Positions 36,956 through 43,514 of a DNA stretch of 43,514 nt are shown piece by piece. The position numbers and the translations under genes were made by a program. The notes below the pieces were generated by a model, which was not told where the DNA came from, did no database searches, and saw only the letters and a program-made list of their open reading frames with translations. Source of the DNA: Flavobacteriales bacterium. Its GTDB lineage: Bacteria > Bacteroidota > Bacteroidia > Flavobacteriales_D > Sanyastnellaceae. The stretch is taken from contig CANHWU010000006.1 of NCBI GenBank assembly GCA_947464415.1, positions 1 to 43,514 of the forward strand, given 5' to 3'. The number at the start of each line of letters is the position of its first letter. The first letter of the stretch is position 1.

Positions 36956-39900
36956 ATGTCCCAACGCATTGCGCATTGGACCTTGTGGATTTGCATCCTG
37001 TTATCGGGTAATGCTGCCGCACAACTTCTCACCAAGGGAGAGTATTTCTTTGACAATGACCCAGGTGAAGGTTTCGGTACATTGATTTATGTGAATCCAC
37101 AGAGCTCCAATCCTAATATCACATTCAATGCTCCCGCTTCTGGTTTAGCGCCTGGTTTTCATTTTTTTTCCATGCGCTTTCAGGATGAATACGGCCATTG
37201 GGGGATTACGGGGACACACAAAATCTATATTAATCAGCCCTTCTTTCCTTTCCCAGCTCAAGTGTTGAGTATGCCTATCGTGGAGGCGGAGTATTTTTGG
37301 GATACCGATCCTGGATGCGGCAACGCCACTCCATTTTACATGCCGGCAGGCAATAATATCACTACTACTTTTTCAGCCATTGCCCCTGCCACAGCGGGAC
37401 AACACATTTTAAGTGTTCGAGCGCAGGATTTGGATGGCCGTTGGGGGATCACGCGTTCCCAACCCATTCAGGTTTGGCCGGTGAACGCCAATGTGGCCGA
37501 TGTGGATTTTACGCTCAACCCTAATCCTGCTGCACTGAATCAAAACATTGTGATGACTTCACAAGTTACCGGTGCTTTGCTCGGTGCTATTTATGAATGG
37601 GATTTTAATTCAGACGGAGCAACGGATGCGACATCCACCAATACCAATCATGCCTACAACACAGCAGGTTACAAACACGTTTCTTTGACCGTTTGTAATC
37701 CTCCATCCACCCTGGCGCAAGCTGCAGATATGCGGTTTTATTTCACTAACGGATCGCTGGCGGATGCTGGTGGATTGATGTCCAATTTGACAGGAACAAC
37801 TCAATGGCAGTATGGAAGACAAGGAGATTTAAGCGGCGCACCTTTGCACCCATTGAACCCCCTCTCAGCCACTAGTAATACGAGCCAAGTCCAAGATAAC
37901 TACACTCTTTCCTATTGGATGAAGGCGTCTAGTTTTCCATCCAATCTTTTGCAATTGGGTTCACCTTCTAATCAATATCAGGGTATTGATAACAACGGTT
38001 ACCATCGTTGGTCCAATGGCAATACCATTTATTCGAATGCATGGACACCTGGAGTCAATGGCTTGTACAACAATCAATGGCATCACATTGCCATCACGGT
38101 ATCTGGAGCGAATGTCAAAAGTTACGTGGATGGCGTGATGGTTCAATCTCAGACTTGGGGTGGATCTGCGATCAATCCGTCCTCTTTTCAACTGGCGTCC
38201 AGTGTTAATTTGATTGATGACGTTTTGTTTTATAGTACAACATTGTCTGATGCGCAGATTCAATCTTTATGGCAAGAGATGTACGCCAGTACCAAAGTGC
38301 ATGAGATTCCTGTAGGGCCGGTTTTTAATCTTCAATTAACTGCCAATGGGCCACTGAATTTTTGTTCTGGATCTAATGTCATACTCACAGCGCCTTCTGC
38401 AAACTCCTACTATTGGAATACAGGAGAGACCACTCAAAGCATTATTGTGACTGAAACAGGCTCTTACCAATGCGTGATGAATTTCGGAACGTACAGCATA
38501 GCTTCTGTTCAGAAAGATGTATTGGTTCGTCCTACTCCTAATGTTAATTCTATTGTGTATCAACCTACCAACGGTGTGTCCAATGGCAGTATTTATTTGA
38601 ATGTGAGTGGAGGTTCTTTTCCTGTGTATTCTTACGCTTGGGGCAACGGCAATATCACACCGGGTCATACGCAATTGTCAGGGGGAAATTACTCTGTAGT
38701 TGTATCTGACGGGTATTGCCCTCAGACGCTTAATTATTCATTGGTGAATCAGGCGGTGAATCCACCTGTTGGTTTTGTTGAGGCGGAATTTTTTTACGGT
38801 TCTAGTGATCCTGGTCCGGGCAATGCTATTGGCTTTTCCATTCCCATGCTAACGCCCAATACGGGAGGAGCATTTGATATTCCTACCACTGGATTGCCTA
38901 TTGGGTTTCATCTTTTATCGGTAAGAACAAAGTATTCTGATGGGTCATGGTCCACTACCAAAACACAGTGGATACATATTAAACCTGATTACTCCAACCC
39001 AGTCAATTATGACACCTTAGATATTGTTCAAGGAGAGTTGTTTTTTGACAATGTGGACCCGGGTGTGGGAAATGGTGTTCCCATCAGTTTTACTGCCAAT
39101 ACTGAATTGAATTTCACGGCGAGCAATATTTCATTGGCAGGATTAACTCCCGGGTATCACAAGGTTTCAGTTAGGATGCGGGATGTCAATGGAGATTGGG
39201 GAATTACCCGTACCACGGTATTTTTGATAGACTATGTACTTCCTCCTACACTTTCTCCGTTGCAATCTCCTATGATAGCCGCAGAGTATTTTTATGGTGA
39301 TGTTGATCCGGGACAGGGTAATGCGATAGCCATTTCTATTCCGACGGATTCTAGTTTGAATGTAAACCGCATAATCAATACAACGGGGTTGGCAGAAGGC
39401 AATCATCGATTGAATGTACGTGTGAAAGATCTGTCGGGTGTTTGGAGCACAACCAAAACTTCTATTATCACCATTACCGCTCCTTGCAGTTTACCTCAGG
39501 CCAATTTCACAGCGGCAGAAAACAGCTTGAATCAATTGACTTTGACTTCCACCTCCACCGGAACCACCGGCAGTACGTCTTATTCATGGGATATCGATGC
39601 GAATGGAACCGTAGATTACTCGACAAGCACAGCCACACATGATTTTCCCGCCTCAGGATGGTATGATGTGATTTTGATAGTGAGCAATGGAAGCAATTGT
39701 CAAACGAGTGTCTTGCAAAATTTCCAAGTGGGTGTTGTATTAGATAACAACATTACTGCAGATGGTCCTACAACATTTTGTGAGGGATCGCAGGTGGTTT
39801 TGTATGCTCCGGAGGGTAGTGGTTTTATATGGAGTGATTTCAGTCAATTGGATTACCTGGTGGTAACCAATTCTGGCAGCTATCAATGCGCCTATACGGA

Positions 39901-42900
39901 TATAAATGGGGACTATGTAATGTCTTCTGTAATCCATGTTGAAGTAATTCCTGGCTTGGATGTGGTGACTACCACTTCCCAAGCTACCAATGGAAATGGC
40001 AACGGCAGTGCTTTGGTCCAGGTTTCGGGTGGAAGTAATAATCTTTATTCTTATTCTTGGAGTAATGGATCCAATACTCCAGGTATCGCCTCTGTGATGG
40101 CGGGCAATTATACCGTTACCGTTACGGATGGTATTTGTCCCCAAACGCTATCCATCGAAATCGGAAATACGATTATCCAACCACTCACGGGCATCATTGC
40201 TGCCGAGTATTATTTTGATGCAGATCCAGGCGTAGGTAATGGATTTCCATTGGCGATTACGCAGGGCTCGCCTATCAATGCATTGGCCAATGTTCCTATC
40301 AACTTAGCACCTGGCTATCATACTTTGTTTGTAAGGACAATGGATGCGCAATTTGAGTGGGGATTTTCTCGACCTACCCCCATCATGGTTTGGGATCCGA
40401 CTGCAACCTCTCAAAATACCCCCGCGGACAATATCATCAGAGGAGAGTATTTCTTTGATAACAACGATCCTGGAGGCGGCAATGCTACTGCCTTTACCAT
40501 CACTAATCCGGGCACCAATGTTTTAGAAAGTATCACGGTGAACACTACCGGTTTGAGTTCTGGAGCGCATTACGTTTATGTGCGATTGCAGGATGCCGAT
40601 GGCAGATGGGGAATGATCAGCCGTAGCATGTTCATTATTGAATTTGATTTGCCTCCCATCCTTCCGGATTTCCAATTCCCCATCGTGGCCATGGAGTATT
40701 TCTTTGACAGTGAGGATCCGGGAGTGGGCAATGCCATTCCTTCAGCTATACCCATTGGGACAACAGTCAATACCTCAGCATCTATTGATATGTCAGGACT
40801 ATCAGTGGGTAATCACAAGGTGTCCATTCGCGTTAAGGACCAATGGGGGCTTTGGTCGCAAACAAGAACCACCACCATCCAAGTGGTGACACCCACTTGT
40901 CCGGTGCCTGAAGTTTCTTTTGATTTGACAGGCACTGCTTTGAATGCTAATATTCAAGTGGCAAGCACTTCCACCAATACTCTATTGAGTTCCGTTTATT
41001 CTTGGGATTGGAATGGTGATGGAAACTACGATGCAGCTGGAGAATCGGTGAGCCATAATTTCAACACTCCGGGTAATTACTTGGTTGTATTACAAGTCAA
41101 CAATGGAAATGCCAGCTGCACGTCAACGGCATCTCAATTGATAACGGTGGGAGTGAATCCCAATGCGGTATTGACCATCAATGGTGGACTAGAAATTTGT
41201 GAGGGAAATACAACACAATTGACGGCTCCCGCGGGAACTAATTATATCTGGAGCAATGCTGAAGTAGGAGCCTCCATTTCCGTGACAGAAACGGGAACTT
41301 ATAGCTGCACATTTCAATCGCCTAACGGAGTTTGGTTGCAATCCAATGACGTCTTTGTTTTGGTGCGACCAGCGCTCAACTTGAATCCGGTGATCAGTCC
41401 TTCCACCAATGGGTTGAGCAATGGAAGCGCAGGTGTTATTGTTACTGGAGGATCAACCCCCGCGTATGATTATACTTGGTCCAATGGAGCAACTACGCCG
41501 ATTATCGCTTCGGTATTAGCCGGTAATTATACCGTAACTGCAACGGATGGATATTGTCCTGCGACATTGAGTGTTTTGGTGAACAATATTACTGTTTCAA
41601 CTGGATTGGTGAGAGGAGAATATTTCTGGGGAACAATCGATCCAGGTCCGGGAAATGGAACGGATATTTTGGTTACGCAGGGATCTCCGATCAGTTCATT
41701 TGCTAACATCGCCACCACAGGATTGTCCGCTGGCTATCATATTCTGTCGGTAAGAATGATTGATTTTGACGGTCAATGGGGAATCACCAGGACCACTCCC
41801 GTGTACATCAGTCCAGTTCAATTACCGGTGGTATCCGAGTTGCTTAATATTACGGAGTTAGAATATTTCTTCGACAATACAGATCCCGGAGTAACCAATG
41901 CGGTCTCCTTACCTTTGACAGCCAGTGACACATTGATTACAGAGTCCTATGCCATCAGCTGTGCGGCATTAGGCCCCGGCAATCACAAAATTTCCATGCG
42001 GGTCAAAGATTCTTTTGGTAAATGGAGTGTTACCAAGACGGCGTCATTTAACACCTGTTATCCGCCTCCTGCACCACCGCTTACATTGGATGCACTGGGA
42101 GACACTATCAATGCTGGGCAAGCTTGTTTAGGAAGCAGTTTTAATTTTGTTGCGCAAAATAATGTCAATAGTTTAAGGTGGACTGCTCCTGATGGGATTC
42201 AAACTCATGTTGGAACAAATTGGAACAAAACAAATTTAACCATTCAAGACAGTGGATATTATTGGGTGCAGGCTTTGGGGAATGAGCCAGGGTGCTACAG
42301 CGAGCCCTCTTTGTATCATTTGACCATTTTAGAATCGCCGGTGATCACTGAAAATTTATCAGGAGAACAAATAGTCTGTCCTTATGATGGTCCTGAGGCG
42401 TATTTTATAAATCCAGTTGAGAATGCGGTTTTCTACACTTGGAACATGCCCACGGGTGCGGCTTTGTTGACAGGGAACAACACCAACAACGCATCTATTA
42501 CTTTTGAAAATGTCATTGCATCGTCAGGAGGATTATCGTTGACAGCAGCTAATCAATGCGGATCTTCTACCTCGGCTATTTTAGCTTTGAATTTCCCTTG
42601 CGTGGAAGAGGATTATGACGCGGATGGAACCATCAATCTGTTGGATAATTGCTATTTGATAGCCAATGCTAACCAATTGGACAGTGATACTGATGGTATT
42701 GGCGATGTTTGTGATAATTGTCCATTCTATGCGAATCCTGATCAGTCGTTGGCTGTTTTATACCAAGATGCGGACGGTGATGGATACGGAAATTCTGCTA
42801 TCACTGTGTTGGGTTGTCCAGGTGCCACGGGTACGTCTTCAGTTGGAGGAGATTGCAATGATTCCAATTCGTTGATGCATGAGTTATTTAATTTTTATTC

Positions 42901-43514
42901 AGATACGGATGGGGATGGATATGGCGCAGGAACAGTCTTAACACCTGTTTGTGCTCAGTCTTCTTTGTTAGCACCAGCTGGGTTCTCCATTTTTAATAAT
43001 GATTGTGCTGCTGCTAATTCATTGATTAATCCTGGTGCGATGGAGTTGTGTGGAAATACAACGGACGATGATTGCGATAATGCTATCAATGAGGGTTGTT
43101 TAAACACAGTTCCGGGTGATGATCCATCTAGTTCAATAAGTGTGCTCAATATTCCCGCCTTTGCTTACGGTGTTCAAAATAATATTTCAGTGAATCTCGC
43201 CCAAGGCAGCAACAGCATTGAAAGCCCCGGCGCTGGCAACGATGTATGGTATAGCTTCGTCGCCACGGGCAACGCAGCTCGTATTGCTCTGACAGGCTCC
43301 TCCACAGTGGCGGATGATAATGCGATTGAGTTGTATTCTTCGGTGGCAGCTCCTGGCACAATATGGGTTCCCTTGTCCACGGAAGACGATGTTCATCCAG
43401 GCAGCTTAGGCACCTTGTCTCCCGCTCCCGATGGAGGAAGTGAGATCTTGTATTATGGTAACTTGGTTCCCAATCAAACTTATTATCTCTGCTTGCGCAA
43501 TGTGAACAACCTAG
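36956..43514 (+). CDS. Giant modular secreted surface protein / adhesin (EYFFD-DPG repeats, PKD, LamG-like, Ig-like, SprB repeats, TSP3/MopE-like repeats); C-terminus beyond the window
   Basis: Continuous open frame from ATG 36956 to the window end with no stop (MSQRIAHWTLWICILLSGNAAAQLLTKGEYFFDNDPGEGFG...), so not in the track. It starts 19 nt after the beta-helix stop. Domains were read directly from the translation. Confidence 0.93.
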   Translation, partial: MSQRIAHWTLWICILLSGNAAAQLLTKGEYFFDNDPGEGFGTLIYVNPQSSNPNITFNAPASGLAPGFHFFSMRFQDEYGHWGITGTHKIYINQPFFPFPAQVLSMPIVEAEYFWDTDPGCGNATPFYMPAGNNITTTFSAIAPATAGQHILSVRAQDLDGRWGITRSQPIQVWPVNANVADVDFTLNPNPAALNQNIVMTSQVTGALLGAIYEWDFNSDGATDATSTNTNHAYNTAGYKHVSLTVCNPPSTLAQAADMRFYFTNGSLADAGGLMSNLTGTTQWQYGRQGDLSGAPLHPLNPLSATSNTSQVQDNYTLSYWMKASSFPSNLLQLGSPSNQYQGIDNNGYHRWSNGNTIYSNAWTPGVNGLYNNQWHHIAITVSGANVKSYVDGVMVQSQTWGGSAINPSSFQLASSVNLIDDVLFYSTTLSDAQIQSLWQEMYASTKVHEIPVGPVFNLQLTANGPLNFCSGSNVILTAPSANSYYWNTGETTQSIIVTETGSYQCVMNFGTYSIASVQKDVLVRPTPNVNSIVYQPTNGVSNGSIYLNVSGGSFPVYSYAWGNGNITPGHTQLSGGNYSVVVSDGYCPQTLNYSLVNQAVNPPVGFVEAEFFYGSSDPGPGNAIGFSIPMLTPNTGGAFDIPTTGLPIGFHLLSVRTKYSDGSWSTTKTQWIHIKPDYSNPVNYDTLDIVQGELFFDNVDPGVGNGVPISFTANTELNFTASNISLAGLTPGYHKVSVRMRDVNGDWGITRTTVFLIDYVLPPTLSPLQSPMIAAEYFYGDVDPGQGNAIAISIPTDSSLNVNRIINTTGLAEGNHRLNVRVKDLSGVWSTTKTSIITITAPCSLPQANFTAAENSLNQLTLTSTSTGTTGSTSYSWDIDANGTVDYSTSTATHDFPASGWYDVILIVSNGSNCQTSVLQNFQVGVVLDNNITADGPTTFCEGSQVVLYAPEGSGFIWSDFSQLDYLVVTNSGSYQCAYTDINGDYVMSSVIHVEVIPGLDVVTTTSQATNGNGNGSALVQVSGGSNNLYSYSWSNGSNTPGIASVMAGNYTVTVTDGICPQTLSIEIGNTIIQPLTGIIAAEYYFDADPGVGNGFPLAITQGSPINALANVPINLAPGYHTLFVRTMDAQFEWGFSRPTPIMVWDPTATSQNTPADNIIRGEYFFDNNDPGGGNATAFTITNPGTNVLESITVNTTGLSSGAHYVYVRLQDADGRWGMISRSMFIIEFDLPPILPDFQFPIVAMEYFFDSEDPGVGNAIPSAIPIGTTVNTSASIDMSGLSVGNHKVSIRVKDQWGLWSQTRTTTIQVVTPTCPVPEVSFDLTGTALNANIQVASTSTNTLLSSVYSWDWNGDGNYDAAGESVSHNFNTPGNYLVVLQVNNGNASCTSTASQLITVGVNPNAVLTINGGLEICEGNTTQLTAPAGTNYIWSNAEVGASISVTETGTYSCTFQSPNGVWLQSNDVFVLVRPALNLNPVISPSTNGLSNGSAGVIVTGGSTPAYDYTWSNGATTPIIASVLAGNYTVTATDGYCPATLSVLVNNITVSTGLVRGEYFWGTIDPGPGNGTDILVTQGSPISSFANIATTGLSAGYHILSVRMIDFDGQWGITRTTPVYISPVQLPVVSELLNITELEYFFDNTDPGVTNAVSLPLTASDTLITESYAISCAALGPGNHKISMRVKDSFGKWSVTKTASFNTCYPPPAPPLTLDALGDTINAGQACLGSSFNFVAQNNVNSLRWTAPDGIQTHVGTNWNKTNLTIQDSGYYWVQALGNEPGCYSEPSLYHLTILESPVITENLSGEQIVCPYDGPEAYFINPVENAVFYTWNMPTGAALLTGNNTNNASITFENVIASSGGLSLTAANQCGSSTSAILALNFPCVEEDYDADGTINLLDNCYLIANANQLDSDTDGIGDVCDNCPFYANPDQSLAVLYQDADGDGYGNSAITVLGCPGATGTSSVGGDCNDSNSLMHELFNFYSDTDGDGYGAGTVLTPVCAQSSLLAPAGFSIFNNDCAAANSLINPGAMELCGNTTDDDCDNAINEGCLNTVPGDDPSSSISVLNIPAFAYGVQNNISVNLAQGSNSIESPGAGNDVWYSFVATGNAARIALTGSSTVADDNAIELYSSVAAPGTIWVPLSTEDDVHPGSLGTLSPAPDGGSEILYYGNLVPNQTYYLCLRNVNNL
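37037..42058 (+). repeat. Ten dispersed ~65-aa protein modules '(A/G)EYFFDxxDPGxGNxxxx...GLxxGxHxxxVRxxDxxGxWxxT'
   Basis: Approximate copies: 37037-37231, 37280-37477, 38777-38983, 39026-39232, 39275-39478, 40196-40392, 40436-40642, 40685-40888, 41609-41813, 41858-42058. Aligned by eye from the translation. Confidence 0.9.
38542..41570 (+). repeat. Three SprB-type repeats
   Basis: 38542-38730 'PTNGVSNGSIYLNVSGGSFPVYSYAWGNGNITPGHTQLSGGNYSVVVSDGYCPQTL'; 39958-40150 'ATNGNGNGSALVQVSGGSNNLYSYSWSNGSNTPGIASVMAGNYTVTVTDGICPQTL'; 41378-41570 'STNGLSNGSAGVIVTGGSTPAYDYTWSNGATTPIIASVLAGNYTVTATDGYCPATL'. Matches the SprB repeat style. Confidence 0.85.
42605..43100 (+). repeat. Thrombospondin type 3 / MopE-like Asp-rich putative Ca-binding repeats
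   Basis: 'EEDYDADGTINLLDNCYLIANANQLDSDTDGIGDVCDNCPFYANPDQ', 'YQDADGDGYGNS...GDCNDSN', 'YSDTDGDGYGAG...NNDCAAANSLINPGAMELCGNTTDDDCDNAINEGC'. Confidence 0.85.

Noticed and set aside
36936-36956. Possible frameshift splitting one beta-helix/EYFFD protein into two genes
   Set aside because: The second ORF begins with its own ATG and convincing signal peptide (SQRIAHWTLWICILLSGNAAAQ), so two separate secreted proteins in an operon are more likely.
37037-42058. CRISPR-like or tandem DNA repeat array
   Set aside because: The periodicity is at protein level, with diverged DNA and in-frame domain boundaries; no short identical direct repeats with unique spacers were seen anywhere in the window.
36859-43396. 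Many minus-strand ORFs of 60-134 aa (e.g. 39740..40144, 38336..38674)
   Set aside because: They lie antisense to a continuous, clearly modular plus-strand coding frame (36956-43514); their translations show no domain-like pattern and are low-complexity shadows.

Overview
The window is chromosomal DNA from a Bacteroidota (Flavobacteriales-like) organism. It is moderately AT-rich, densely coded, and carries type IX secretion (T9SS) hallmarks. No rRNA, tRNA, CRISPR array, IS or phage gene was recognised. From left to right: (i) a SpoIIE-type phosphatase with Reg_prop propellers and a lipobox, truncated at the left edge and missing from the ORF track because it has no stop in the window; (ii) a small lipoprotein and a secreted alpha/beta-hydrolase with a T9SS C-terminal domain; (iii) an OmpR-type two-component pair; (iv) panC, a half-length GT5-like protein, a DUF4270 lipoprotein and glmS; (v) a three-gene operon of barrel-less TonB plug protein, sigma-70/ECF factor and single-TM TPR protein; (vi) a PurF-like amidophosphoribosyltransferase, a DAACS transporter, an XRE protein with a histone-H1-like tail, a TauE/SafE permease, gcvH and a VanZ-like protein; (vii) a PorW/SprE-like T9SS lipoprotein, bactofilin, AtpZ and a 4-TM protein, without atpB following; (viii) an M23 peptidase, a cyclase-family protein and an NtrY-like kinase; (ix) a BNR/sortilin-like T9SS substrate and YifB/ComM; (x) a 7TMR-DISM-type kinase with a LuxR regulator; (xi) a nested palindromic REPIN-like intergenic element; (xii) a beta-helix protein followed by a giant modular surface protein that runs off the right edge. 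The giant protein has 10 copies of an 'EYFFDxxDPGxGN' module interleaved with PKD, Ig-like and SprB repeats, then TSP3/MopE-like Ca-binding repeats. The candidates most worth follow-up are the plug/sigma/TM-TPR operon, the REPIN-like element beside a kinase with no canonical start, the composition mosaic in the beta-helix and giant adhesin pair, and the EYFFD repeat itself. All family calls are from reading the sequence; no searches were run.
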